23,600 bases of DNA from an uncultured Roseburia sp. (GTDB taxonomy: Bacteria > Bacillota > Clostridia > Lachnospirales > Lachnospiraceae), in assembly GCA_910587865.1 (NCBI GenBank), contig CAJUNX010000055.1, positions 1-23,600 on the forward strand, given 5' to 3'. Positions 1 through 8,383 of this stretch are shown here, piece after piece (the stretch's first letter is position 1; each line of letters opens with the position of its first letter). Both the position numbers and the translations under genes were made by a program. The notes beneath the pieces were generated by a model, which worked only from the letters and a program-made list of their open reading frames with translations, was not told the DNA's origin and ran no database searches.

Positions 1-1
1 C

Positions 2-436
2 ACACTGCCGGAAAAGGACCGCAGAGGAAAGGGCGTTGTCCCGGTAAAGGAGGCCGACGGTCTGCTCTACGTTTCCGCGCAGCTTCCGGTCGATGAAAAC
101 GGCGTTCTGCTTTTCACCGGGCGCGTCGGAACCGAGGTTTCCATGGAGGATGCCTATACGGCGGCCCGTCAGTGCGCAGTTAACGCGCTGGCGCACGTCG
201 CGGACTATGTGGGGGATCTGGATCGTATCGAGCGCGTCGTAAAGGTGCTCGGCCTGGTGAACAGCGGCGGCGATTTCTCGGATCAGCCGGCTGTCATTAA
301 CGGATTTTCGGATCTGATGTTAGAGGTGTTCGGCGAACGCGGCGTACACGCGCGTTCCGCCATGGGCGCATACAACCTGCCGCAGAATGCCCCCGTCACG
401 GTGGACTGTATCTTTAAGCTGCGTCAGGCAGTGTAA
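2..436 (+). CDS. RidA family protein, upstream copy (5' end outside window)
   Basis: The reading frame is open from base 2, so the gene starts before the window; the first in-window ATG (143) is internal. The visible 144 residues carry the RidA (YjgF/YER057c/UK114) fold pattern: a YVSAQLP strand, a GRVG turn, a long helix with AARQCAVNAL, LDRIERVVKV, then HARSAMGAYNLP. RidA proteins are small trimeric enzymes that hydrolyse reactive enamine/imine intermediates from PLP enzymes. The arginine after HA matches the substrate-binding Arg105 of E. coli RidA. At the position of E. coli Glu120, however, this copy reads Thr (VTVD instead of the usual VEIE), so its deaminase activity is doubtful. A second RidA gene follows 114 bases downstream on the same strand. 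Family assignment is firm; substrate is unknown. Confidence 0.9.
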   Translation, partial: TLPEKDRRGKGVVPVKEADGLLYVSAQLPVDENGVLLFTGRVGTEVSMEDAYTAARQCAVNALAHVADYVGDLDRIERVVKVLGLVNSGGDFSDQPAVINGFSDLMLEVFGERGVHARSAMGAYNLPQNAPVTVDCIFKLRQAV

Positions 437-481
437 ACACAGCTGTTTGTGCCGGAGCGTCACAAATAATCCCTGACGGCA

Positions 482-497
482 AACGCAGGTATGCGTT
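482..497 (+). other. Small hairpin between the two RidA genes
   Basis: AACGCA and TGCGTT form a 6-bp stem with the loop GGTA in the 114-base gap. No T-tract follows, so it is unlikely to be a terminator. A GGAGCGT/ACGCTCC pair (around 453 and 530) could enclose it in a larger fold. I see no convincing promoter in this gap, so the second gene may be co-transcribed with the first. Confidence 0.35.
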
Positions 498-550
498 ACG
501 CAACTTTGAGATTTGCGCCGCCGCATCAACGCTCCAGAATGGAGATTTAT

Positions 551-1072
551 ATGAAACGAATCAATCATTTTCCGGCCCCGGCCGGCACGGCATCCGCAGA
601 TACAGCACCGGCCGCAGGCGCGGCATCCGCAGACACAGCGCCTGTCGTTCCTTACCGGAAACGTAAGCCGATCGTCCCGGTCACGCAGGTGGGCAGGATC
701 CTCTACAGCTCCGGACACGGACCGGAGGATCAGATCACCGGAACCCCTATCTATGCAGGCCGGATCGGCGCGGATCTGACCCCGGAGGAAGGCCGTGCGG
801 CCGCCCGCGAGTGCGGAATTATCTTAATCGGCGCGTTAAAGGATTATCTCGGAAGTCTTGACCGGGTAAAAAGTATCGTAAAAGCGACTGCGCTTGTCAA
901 TGTGGACGGCGAATTCTGTGACTTAGACGGCGTGATGGACGGTTTTTCGGACCTGATGGTCGAGGTATTCGCGGAGCGCGGCTGCCATACGCGCACCGTG
1001 ATGGGAACGCACAATATGCCCAACCACAATATTCCGGTTGAAATCGAGCTGATTGCAGAGCTCTATGAATAA
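551..1072 (+). CDS. RidA family protein, downstream copy with repeat-bearing N-terminal extension
   Basis: This encodes 173 residues. I chose ATG 551 because GGAG lies just upstream (541-544); an upstream in-frame ATG at 491 lacks such a site. Residues about 35-173 are a complete RidA domain: ILYSSGHGPE, YAGRIG, LDRVKSIVKA, VNVDGEF, HTRTVMGTHNMP and VEIELIAEL. The Arg equivalent to E. coli Arg105 and the Glu equivalent to Glu120 are both present, so the enamine/imine deaminase site looks intact, unlike the upstream copy. The first 34 residues are an Ala/Pro-rich extension with an 11-residue tandem duplication (ASADTAP twice). RidA proteins are usually about 125-130 residues, so the extension is extra. 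The gene ends at a strong hairpin terminator. Confidence 0.92.
   Translation: MKRINHFPAPAGTASADTAPAAGAASADTAPVVPYRKRKPIVPVTQVGRILYSSGHGPEDQITGTPIYAGRIGADLTPEEGRAAARECGIILIGALKDYLGSLDRVKSIVKATALVNVDGEFCDLDGVMDGFSDLMVEVFAERGCHTRTVMGTHNMPNHNIPVEIELIAELYE
588..639 (+). repeat. Two-copy 33-bp tandem repeat inside the second RidA gene
   Basis: The 19-base string at 588-606 recurs at 621-639 with a single C/T difference. The period is 33 bp, so the frame is kept (11 residues, ASADTAP core). The low divergence suggests a recent duplication. Confidence 0.8.
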
Positions 1073-1118
1073 CCGTTCGGCCGGATGGCGCAAGCGATGC
1101 GTTTTGCGCAAAATCAGT

Positions 1119-1167
1119 AAAAAAAGCCCCCGGGCCATCCGTCTGACCGGACCGCCCGGGGGCTTTT
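1119..1167. terminator. Bidirectional rho-independent terminator between RidA and GH3 genes
   Basis: AGCCCCCGGGC (1125-1135) pairs perfectly with GCCCGGGGGCT (1154-1164). The stem is followed by TTTT on the plus strand and by seven T on the minus strand (the A-run at 1119-1125). It sits between the convergent RidA gene (ends 1072) and the GH3 gene (ends 1219) and can stop both. Confidence 0.92.
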
Positions 1168-1218
1168 ATGCGATTCTGTTCTGATGTCAGTGACAGTGCA
1201 TATGACTTCGGCCGCCTG

Positions 1219-4200
1219 TTATACCACTCTCCACCAGCAGATCTTTATATCACCGGAAATCCGGATCGCAATCTCTGATCTCCGATCCGCCGGCAGTCCT
1301 TCCGGCAGCTGCAGCTTTACGTCCGTCCAGACCGGTTTCCAGGTCGCCATCCGCGCGATCGCGTCCTGCTTACGTGACTCGTCCAATGCCATCATCGGAT
1401 GCTCCTCATACAGCCTGGTGTCTCCCTCCCAGGAGGCAGCCTCCCTGCCGTTTACCGTCACCGCGACGCGTCCGCCCTGCTCCGAGAGAAGCCGGAGGGA
1501 AAGAACTGCGGGATGAATCGGGGCATTCCCATCCGCCGAAGCAGACGGCCCTGACACTTTTGCACCATCCGCCCGTGCTTTTGTATCGTCCTCCTTCGTT
1601 ATCGGCGTTTCCCCCGGCATGGGCGCAGGCGCAACCTTCTCGGTGCGCACATTCAGGCTGTCGGATGCTGCAGCCTCCCCCTGCATACAGTCGCGGTAAT
1701 ACAACACGCCTTCGCCCTCCTTTGCCGCCACCGTCGCGGCGGTAAAGCCGAACTGCCCTTCCGTCAGTTCAATATTCTCATAGTCGTCATAGTGATCCGC
1801 TTTGATCCGGTTCATGATATTCCGGAAACCTGTCTTCTGACCGGGCAGGGCAATCTGAATGGTCACGGCCGTATCCATGCAGGAAGCTCCCGCCCAGATC
1901 GTATAAGTGCCCTCTTCCACCATCAGCGTACCGGTTAACACGTCGTAGAACCGGAATTCATCCGCGGGGATGGTCAGTTCCACCGTCCGCGTCTCACCCG
2001 GCGCGACTTCTTTTAACCGGGTAAAACCAAGCAGCTGGCGAAGCGGTTTTCTGACCCTGGATGCCGGCGCGCTGCCATATACCTGCGCCACCTCGTCGCT
2101 CACACAATCCCCGGTATTTGTGACATGAAATGTGACCAGAAGCTTCGTGTCGTCCGACAGCTTTACCGAGAGATCCGAGTAGACAAATGTCGAATATGTC
2201 AGACCATACCCGAACGGATACAGGACATCCCCGTCAAAATACCGGTAGGTGCGCCCTCCCTTGATGATATCATAATCATCGATATCGGGCAGCTGACTGT
2301 CATCCACATACCAGGTCAGATTTAAACGTCCCGCGGGATGATTCTTCCCGAAAATCGTTTCCGCCATCGCGGCTCCCATATCCTGCGCTCCGGTCGCGCT
2401 CCAGAGAATGGCCGGCGCCTGCTCTTTTGCCGCCCCGATCGCATAGGGATAATTGGAAAACAGCACCAGCACCACGCGCGGATTCACACGGCAGATCTCC
2501 TCGAGCAGCCGTTCCTGTGCAGGCGGCAGTGCGATCGTGCCGCGGTCGATCTCCTCCTTAGCATTGATCATGGAATTACAGCCGAGCGCCAGAATCACGG
2601 TCTTTTTCTCCGCCGCAAGCTGACAGGCCGCCGCAATGCCGTCCTCTTCCACCTTCATCACAAAATGCGCCGCTTCTCCCTCCCGCATGGACCAGAGGCT
2701 GCCGTCCTCCGCGACCTGCACCGGGGAGTCAAAACGGTTCGTTAAAATCACGCTGCCGTCCTCCTGCTCTCTGATGTGAAACAGCTCCATCACAAACCAG
2801 TCCAGCGGTTCATCCTTCTCCGCCGCGATCCGTCCGGGCGCTTCCTCTGCATCCGGCTTCATATATAGTCTCGTATTCATAAATTTGCCGGTGCGCACCG
2901 AGCGGAAGGTGATGCTGCCCTCTCCCCAGTCTTCCTTCACAAAGACATCCGGTGTATCGGAAATGCATAACGCTCCGTCCTTTGCAACCGCAACCGCTTT
3001 CTCACCATACCAGAAGGTCACACGATCCTGTCCGTCGGCAAAACAGATCTCTCCCGGATTCTGCGTCTTTTGCATCAGAGCGCTCACGCCGTCCTTTAAC
3101 GTGGTCCGAAACGGCGCATGGCCGCCGTACCAGTCCGTATACCAGGCATCCGCCATCGGTCCGATCAGCGCGGTTTCCGCTGCCTCCGCCGGATCCAGCG
3201 GAAGGAGCGAAGCTTCATTCTTCATCAGGACAACCGCCTCGCGTGATACCTCACGGCAGATCGCACGGTTTTCCTCCGAATCCAGATCCGCCTCCGTCAC
3301 ACGGTCATACGGATTCTGATTCTCCCTGTCATAGATGCCAAGACGCAGCTTTGTCCGGAACACATTACGGATCGCGCGGTCGATCTCCTCCTCCGTCAGG
3401 ATGCCAAGCTCCCAGGCTTCCTTTGCCGCCTGCTCCACCATCACCGGATCATCCGACATCGCATCCACGCCGGCGCGAACCGCCCCGGCCACCGTCTCGG
3501 CATTTGAACCAAAATAATGATGGAAACTCTTCACCAGTGCAGTCGCTCCGCCGTCGCTGACCGCATGCGTCAGCCCGTACTGATCCTTTAACATATCCTG
3601 CACCTCATGATTTAAGATCCCCGGGACACCGTTGATCTTGTTATAGGCCGTCATGATCCCTTCCGCGTGTCCTTTCTCAATCGCGCGGCGGAATGGCTCT
3701 AAGTACAGCTCACAGCGGTTGCGCGGGTCGATGGACGAATTCTTCCAGCCGCGGCCCGCCTCCGTATTGTTCGCATAAAAATGCTTTAACGTGGCGGCTG
3801 TCCGGATATAATACGGGTGATCGCCCTGCATCCCGCGGATATAGGCGGATGACATCTCACCGGTGAGAACGGGATCTTCCCCGTAGCCCTCCTCCGTCCT
3901 GCCCCAGCGCGGATCGCGCTCCAGATCCACGGTCGGCGCCCAGCGGGAAAGCCCGCGGTCCGGATGGCGGTGATACAGTACGCGCGCCTCTGTTCCTGTC
4001 ACGGCGCCTGCCTTCTGAATCAGTTCGGGATCCCAGGTCGCGCTCATACCGACCGGCTGGACAAAAGAGGTCGTCGGTTCCGGCCGTCCGATCTCATTCT
4101 GGTCATTTCTCGCCTCCACGCCGTGCGCCGCCTCGCCGCCGACCGACATGCCGGGAATCCCGAGCCGCGGAAGATCCGGAGACCTGGAGGAAAGATATCC

Positions 4201-4299
4201 CAGCTTCTCCTCAATCGTCATCTCCTTTAAGAGCCAGTCCAGGCGCTTCTCCACCGGCAGGGATGCATCCCAGAACGGCGCTGATTTCTGTGTCTTCAT
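1219..4299 (-). CDS. Multidomain glycoside hydrolase family 3 enzyme (beta-glucosidase/beta-xylosidase type)
   Basis: This encodes 1026 residues. The start at 4299 follows GGAG with 9-nt spacing; 50 further upstream codons are open but lack a site. There is no signal peptide, so the enzyme is probably cytoplasmic and acts on imported oligosaccharides. The N-terminal barrel shows GGEAAHGV (54-61), DPRWGRTEEGYGEDP (129-143), KHFYANN (172-178) and SDGGA (248-252), with Asp249 as the predicted nucleophile. The second GH3 domain (about 350-690) is split by an insert (about 450-555) with fascin/beta-trefoil-like strands (GSITFRSVRTGKFMN). A fibronectin-III-like domain follows FGYGLTYS (about 697-815). 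The last 200 residues resemble a CBM6-like jelly roll interrupted by a low-complexity stretch (about 874-928). The gene follows an LplB/YtcP-type ABC operon. Exact sugar specificity is not readable; SDGGA resembles the SDCGA-type xylosidase branch. Confidence 0.93.
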   Translation of the reverse strand: MKTQKSAPFWDASLPVEKRLDWLLKEMTIEEKLGYLSSRSPDLPRLGIPGMSVGGEAAHGVEARNDQNEIGRPEPTTSFVQPVGMSATWDPELIQKAGAVTGTEARVLYHRHPDRGLSRWAPTVDLERDPRWGRTEEGYGEDPVLTGEMSSAYIRGMQGDHPYYIRTAATLKHFYANNTEAGRGWKNSSIDPRNRCELYLEPFRRAIEKGHAEGIMTAYNKINGVPGILNHEVQDMLKDQYGLTHAVSDGGATALVKSFHHYFGSNAETVAGAVRAGVDAMSDDPVMVEQAAKEAWELGILTEEEIDRAIRNVFRTKLRLGIYDRENQNPYDRVTEADLDSEENRAICREVSREAVVLMKNEASLLPLDPAEAAETALIGPMADAWYTDWYGGHAPFRTTLKDGVSALMQKTQNPGEICFADGQDRVTFWYGEKAVAVAKDGALCISDTPDVFVKEDWGEGSITFRSVRTGKFMNTRLYMKPDAEEAPGRIAAEKDEPLDWFVMELFHIREQEDGSVILTNRFDSPVQVAEDGSLWSMREGEAAHFVMKVEEDGIAAACQLAAEKKTVILALGCNSMINAKEEIDRGTIALPPAQERLLEEICRVNPRVVLVLFSNYPYAIGAAKEQAPAILWSATGAQDMGAAMAETIFGKNHPAGRLNLTWYVDDSQLPDIDDYDIIKGGRTYRYFDGDVLYPFGYGLTYSTFVYSDLSVKLSDDTKLLVTFHVTNTGDCVSDEVAQVYGSAPASRVRKPLRQLLGFTRLKEVAPGETRTVELTIPADEFRFYDVLTGTLMVEEGTYTIWAGASCMDTAVTIQIALPGQKTGFRNIMNRIKADHYDDYENIELTEGQFGFTAATVAAKEGEGVLYYRDCMQGEAAASDSLNVRTEKVAPAPMPGETPITKEDDTKARADGAKVSGPSASADGNAPIHPAVLSLRLLSEQGGRVAVTVNGREAASWEGDTRLYEEHPMMALDESRKQDAIARMATWKPVWTDVKLQLPEGLPADRRSEIAIRISGDIKICWWRVV

Positions 4300-4340
4300 A
4301 TCATCGTTCTCCTTTCCTGTCTGAATCATGCCCTGTATAA

Positions 4341-4374
4341 CAGATGCACCGCGACATACGTCGCGGTGCATCTG
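4341..4374 (-). promoter_or_regulatory. Perfect 15-bp hairpin in the GH3 leader
   Basis: CAGATGCACCGCGAC (4341-4355) and its exact reverse complement (4360-4374) flank a 4-nt loop, about 40 bases upstream of the GH3 start. Neither side has a T-tract, so it is not a standard terminator. Possible roles are an mRNA-stabilising or processing hairpin between the binding-protein gene and GH3, or a DNA operator. The rest of the 308-base gap 4300-4607 holds no gene. A weaker GC-rich fold followed by ATTTTTAA (minus strand, about 4473-4512) could be a leaky terminator after the binding-protein gene. Confidence 0.6.
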
Positions 4375-4607
4375 ACTAAGATCTGTCTGCGATCCGGTTT
4401 CTGTGATCTCTTTTCTGGTACATCGTTGCGCAATAACTGCACCATCCACTTGCCTGCTTTCCCGATTGCACAGATTAAAAATCCTCAGCGCAGCCCGCCA
4501 GGCCCGCGTTTTTTGACCTGCACACTCAGAAAAGCATTCTGCGTAACTGATCCGGTTATTTGTCGAACGATGTACTGATCGCTGACATTCCTGTCGTTCT
4601 TACAGAT

Positions 4608-6359
4608 TTACTCAAGCTTTGTCTTTAAGAAATCCGTCTCAGCCTGCTCTACTTCGTGCAGTCCGTTCGCTTCCATCTCAGCCTGCATTGCATCCCAGTT
4701 CGCATCGAAGTTATCCACGCTGTCCGTGACACACTTCACAAGTCCCGGCCATGCGATCTCACTGATGATATTGGAATCATTTGTAATCTGCTGCGGCGTC
4801 GCATATGCCCAAAGCGGGGAATACGGCGGCGTCTCAAACTCTTCCGGCTGCGGGAAGATATCGGTGAGCATCTCCACGCCCCATGCCTCACATGCTGCGA
4901 TCTGCTCTTCGTTGTAATTTGCAATCGTGCTCTCCTTGGTGGTCGGCGTCATGTAATCGCCGTTTTCATCCATAGCACCGTCCGAGTATACCGGGAAACC
5001 AACCAGGTTGCCGATACCGGTCTTCTTCGCGTAATCCGGATCTGTCGTCGCCTTCTGAATCTCCTCCTCGGTACGATATCTCTTGCCGTTCTCATCGAGG
5101 AAATAGTGCTCACCCTCGATACCCCAGCGATAGAGGACCGCGCCCTCTGTCGAACACATGTAGTCAAGGAACTTGATCGCGCGGACCGGATCCTCACAGC
5201 TCACGGAGATACCAACACCATAACCAACCTGAAGTCCCTGATACATTAAAGTCGGACATTTCTGCCCCTCTTTTAACGTCATCGGAAGCGGACAGTAGGT
5301 CTTGTCGATCATACCTTCAGCCTTTAAGGTAGCCTCAGCCTGCGCATAATGCCACCAGGAATCGGTCAGCGCTACCACACGGCCGCTTGCGATCTTCGCG
5401 ATATAGTCGTCGTCCGTCTGCGTTGCAAATTCCGGATCCAGGATCCCTTCGTCGTACATACGGCTCAGCCAGCGGTAGTACTCCTTGTTGTTCTCGGTCG
5501 TATGCTTGTATGTCACATTATAATCATCATCCACCAGCCATATACCATGATCCGGCGCCTCATCCGCAATAAATCCGGACGGGTTGCTCAGCGTGATCAG
5601 CCAGTGCCAGTCGGATGCACTCTGCGTGATACCGATGGTCGGCAGACCGTCCTCTGTGGTCGGATGCTCTGCGAGGTATGCCTTGATCGTCGCCTCAAAC
5701 TCTTCCAGCGTCGTTGGATATTCATAATTATTATCCTTTATGGCCGCCCACTGGATCTGCGCGGTACCGCCGGTGGTAAACTGACGTCCGTTAACCCCTA
5801 AGTAGCAGAGCTGATAGATACCGTCGTCGCCGTCGCCCCATTTTAACTTCTCAAACTCGTCGCCGTAGCACTTCTTGATGTTCGGTCCGTACTGCTCGAT
5901 CAGGTCTCTCATATCGATCAGAGCTCCGGCCTCATACAGGCTTCCCGCGCTTCCCTTGGAATAAATCAGATCCGGGTACTTGCCCTCCGCGATCATCAGG
6001 GAGATATCCTCCTGCGGATCACCGCTCGTCGTCACCGGGTAGCTGATGTCAAGCGTCACACCGGTCGCTTCCGTAATCGCCTGTGCAACCGGGTTATCCC
6101 AGTTGTCATTCCGTGCATCCGCACTGTAATAGGTAAACGTGATCGGTGATTTGTCATCACCGGCATCGCCGGCCTCACCGCCTGCGTTTCCGCCGCCTGC
6201 TGCTTCCGTTCCTCCTGCCGCCGCACCGCCTCCGGTGCTTCCGCCTCCGGTGTTTCCGCCGGCATCATCGCCGCCGCCCCCGCAGGCCGTCATCCCGGCA
6301 GCCATCCCGATACAGAGAGACGCTGTCACAAACAACGCTGCAATCTTCTTTCTCTTCAT
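4608..6359 (-). CDS. ABC transporter extracellular sugar-binding lipoprotein (LplA/YtcQ-like)
   Basis: This encodes 583 residues. A textbook AAGGAGG site precedes ATG 6359. The N-terminus is a lipoprotein signal: KRKK, a hydrophobic core, then the lipobox MTAC with Cys26 as the predicted lipid anchor. A Gly/Ala/Asp-rich linker (about 27-70) tethers the domain to the membrane. The remainder has the pattern of family-1 solute-binding proteins that pair with LplB/YtcP permeases (ITFTYYSADARNDNWDNPVAQAI, EGKYPDLIYSKGSAGSLYEAGALIDM, FLDYMCSTEGAVLYRWGIEGEHY). It should capture an oligosaccharide or glycan fragment at the outer face of the membrane. The permease genes lie immediately upstream and the GH3 gene downstream, all on the same strand. 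The ligand itself cannot be read from the sequence. Confidence 0.92.
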   Translation of the reverse strand: MKRKKIAALFVTASLCIGMAAGMTACGGGGDDAGGNTGGGSTGGGAAAGGTEAAGGGNAGGEAGDAGDDKSPITFTYYSADARNDNWDNPVAQAITEATGVTLDISYPVTTSGDPQEDISLMIAEGKYPDLIYSKGSAGSLYEAGALIDMRDLIEQYGPNIKKCYGDEFEKLKWGDGDDGIYQLCYLGVNGRQFTTGGTAQIQWAAIKDNNYEYPTTLEEFEATIKAYLAEHPTTEDGLPTIGITQSASDWHWLITLSNPSGFIADEAPDHGIWLVDDDYNVTYKHTTENNKEYYRWLSRMYDEGILDPEFATQTDDDYIAKIASGRVVALTDSWWHYAQAEATLKAEGMIDKTYCPLPMTLKEGQKCPTLMYQGLQVGYGVGISVSCEDPVRAIKFLDYMCSTEGAVLYRWGIEGEHYFLDENGKRYRTEEEIQKATTDPDYAKKTGIGNLVGFPVYSDGAMDENGDYMTPTTKESTIANYNEEQIAACEAWGVEMLTDIFPQPEEFETPPYSPLWAYATPQQITNDSNIISEIAWPGLVKCVTDSVDNFDANWDAMQAEMEANGLHEVEQAETDFLKTKLE

Positions 6360-6454
6360 CGATAAATCCTCCTTTTCTTTTTATGTGCCCGAACAATGGC
6401 ATATCTGCACAGCAGATTCTGCGCAATGCCCCCACAGGCACATGTTTATGCGCA

Positions 6455-6471
6455 GTCCGGATTTTCCGGAC
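6455..6471 (-). other. Intercistronic hairpin between permease and binding-protein genes
   Basis: GTCCGGA and TCCGGAC form a 7-bp stem with a TTT loop in the 171-base gap 6360-6530. There is no adequate T-tract, so it is probably not a full terminator. Such hairpins can protect an upstream message or mark a processing site, allowing more binding protein than permease. That role is inference. Confidence 0.4.
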
Positions 6472-6530
6472 ACAATGCATCATTTTCCTGCAATTCCACT
6501 ATGCGATATGAAAACACCTCTGTATCCGCC

Positions 6531-7397
6531 TCAGTCCTTCACCGATCCGAGTGTCATACCGCCGATAAAATATTTCTGTACGAACGGATACACGATAACG
6601 ATCGGAACCGTCGCCACGATGGTCACTGCCATGCGGATTGCCATCGGCGTGACGGCCTGCGTGGTCTCCGTGGTCGAGTGCGTGTCTACCTGCATCCTCG
6701 CCTGCGAGATGATCTCATAGAGCTTATACTGCAGCGTCGGCAGATCCTTCGCATACAGATACGTATCCATAAAGGAGTTCCACTGTCCCACCGCGTAGAA
6801 CAGCGCGATCGTCGCGATGACCGGCGTACACAGCGGCATCACCACCTTATACCAGATCTGAAAATCATTCGCTCCGTCTAATTTCGCCGCTTCCTGCAGC
6901 GCCATCGGCAGACCGTCAATATAGGAACGGACAAGGATCATATTGTAAACCCAGACCAGTCCCGGAAGTATGTATACAAGGAAATTGTTTCCCAGGCGCA
7001 GCGTCCGCATGATCAGCAGGTATTCCGGAATCATACCGCCGCCCACATACATGGTGACCACAAACAGAAGCGTAAACGGCTTGTGACAGATAAAATCGCG
7101 CCGGCTTAAGGTATAGGCCAGCATGCAGGTGCAGATCACGCCGACGATGGTTCCGGTGACCGTCTTTGCCACGGACATGAAAAACGGAGCCACGATCCCG
7201 CCTTCCTCAAACACATATTTGTAATTGGAGAGCGTAAACTTCCGCGGAATGATAAAGTTAATATTTTTCAGCGTATCCGTCGCGTCATTTAACGAGATTG
7301 CCAGCACGTTTAAAAACGGATACAGCGTGATCACCAGGATAAATACAAATATTACCACCAAAAGATAATCAAACCAGGTACGTTTATTTTTTACCAT
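6531..7397 (-). CDS. Carbohydrate ABC transporter permease (YtcP/LplC-like)
   Basis: This encodes 288 residues, a normal length for a CUT1 inner-membrane permease. The first membrane segment is about residues 11-36 and five more follow. The cytoplasmic EAA loop that docks the ATPase is clear at about 169-192 (EAAKLDGANDFQIWYKVVMP). The C-terminus PFVQKYFIGGMTLGSVKD is typical of the YtcP/LplC branch. The start lies 14 nt after the stop of the partner permease gene, which indicates co-transcription. It forms a heterodimer with that partner. No ATP-binding subunit gene is in this operon, so a shared MsmK/MsmX-type ATPase encoded elsewhere is expected. Confidence 0.95.
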   Translation of the reverse strand: MVKNKRTWFDYLLVVIFVFILVITLYPFLNVLAISLNDATDTLKNINFIIPRKFTLSNYKYVFEEGGIVAPFFMSVAKTVTGTIVGVICTCMLAYTLSRRDFICHKPFTLLFVVTMYVGGGMIPEYLLIMRTLRLGNNFLVYILPGLVWVYNMILVRSYIDGLPMALQEAAKLDGANDFQIWYKVVMPLCTPVIATIALFYAVGQWNSFMDTYLYAKDLPTLQYKLYEIISQARMQVDTHSTTETTQAVTPMAIRMAVTIVATVPIVIVYPFVQKYFIGGMTLGSVKD

Positions 7398-7411
7398 CTC
7401 ATCATCCCCCT

Positions 7412-8350
7412 CTATACCAGCTTATCTTCGCCGACCATACCGGCAATCTTATTCGCAATCAGCAGCAGCGACACACCGACCGCCGACTGGAACATACCGA
7501 TCGCAGTACCAAGACCGTAATCACTGCTTCCGATACCGCGCAGGTAAGAGAACCAGGAAAGAACCATCGTGTGATCCTGTACCAGACCGTTGCTGAGAAG
7601 CATCTGACGCTCCATTCCAACACCTAACACGCTGCCGATGCTCATGATCAGAAGCACGATGATCGTCGGCCGGATCCCCGGCAGTGTGATGTGCCAGATC
7701 CTCTGAAAACGGTTCGCGCCGTCGATCTGCGCCGCCTCATAAAGACCCTGATCGATTCCTGCCATCGCGGAGAGATAGATGATGGCGTTCCAGCCCATTT
7801 CCTTCCAGCAGTCGATGATGACAATCACAACCCAGATCAGAGGTGAATTTGTACTCATCAGGTGCAGATTCGTCCCGGCAATCGTGTCGATCACGCCGCC
7901 GTCATTAAAGAGGTTCTTCGCGATACTGGCGATGATAACCCATGATACAAAGTGTGGCAGATAAGAAATTGTCTGCGATAATTTTTTAAATCTTGTAAAG
8001 ACAAGCTCATTTAACAGAACTGCAAATGTAATGGCGACAATGGTTCCCACCGCAAGCTGCAGCACACTGATGCCGAGCGTGTTGATCATTGTCTGCTTAA
8101 AGATACGATCGGAAAAACCGCGTATGAAGTTGTCGAATCCGACAAACTCTCTCTCCCAGATCGGCAGAGCAAACGTCGCAGGTTTTACCTCCTGAAATGC
8201 CATCGTCCATCCCCACAGCGGGATATACTTAAAAATAATGATCCAGATCACAAACGGAAGCGACATCATAAACAGATATCTCTGTTTCCAGACGGTCTCC
8301 CATGTTATCTTGTTTTTTGTTTTTTGCTCTCTGGCCTTATTTTTCGCCAT
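7412..8350 (-). CDS. Carbohydrate ABC transporter permease (LplB-like)
   Basis: This encodes 312 residues. An AAAGGAGG site precedes ATG 8350. A basic N-terminus (MAKNKAREQKTKNK) leads to the first membrane segment (about 26-43), followed by KYIPLWGWTMAFQ, a pattern typical of LplB permeases. The EAA loop is at about 205-229 (EAAQIDGANRFQRIWHITLP). The C-terminus includes YGLGTAIGMFQSAVGVSLLLIANKIA. It is the first gene of the transporter operon and is separated from the upstream regulator by a terminator and a presumed promoter region. With the downstream YtcP-like protein it forms the membrane channel for oligosaccharide import. Confidence 0.95.
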   Translation of the reverse strand: MAKNKAREQKTKNKITWETVWKQRYLFMMSLPFVIWIIIFKYIPLWGWTMAFQEVKPATFALPIWEREFVGFDNFIRGFSDRIFKQTMINTLGISVLQLAVGTIVAITFAVLLNELVFTRFKKLSQTISYLPHFVSWVIIASIAKNLFNDGGVIDTIAGTNLHLMSTNSPLIWVVIVIIDCWKEMGWNAIIYLSAMAGIDQGLYEAAQIDGANRFQRIWHITLPGIRPTIIVLLIMSIGSVLGVGMERQMLLSNGLVQDHTMVLSWFSYLRGIGSSDYGLGTAIGMFQSAVGVSLLLIANKIAGMVGEDKLV

Positions 8351-8383
8351 AGCATTGCCTCCTTTTCTGTCATAAGTATTGGA

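Noticed and set aside
4300..4449. Extended N-terminus of the GH3 protein from an upstream start at 4449
   Set aside because: It would translate the 15-bp hairpin and lacks a ribosome site; the ATG at 4299 has GGAG at proper spacing and begins the conserved region.
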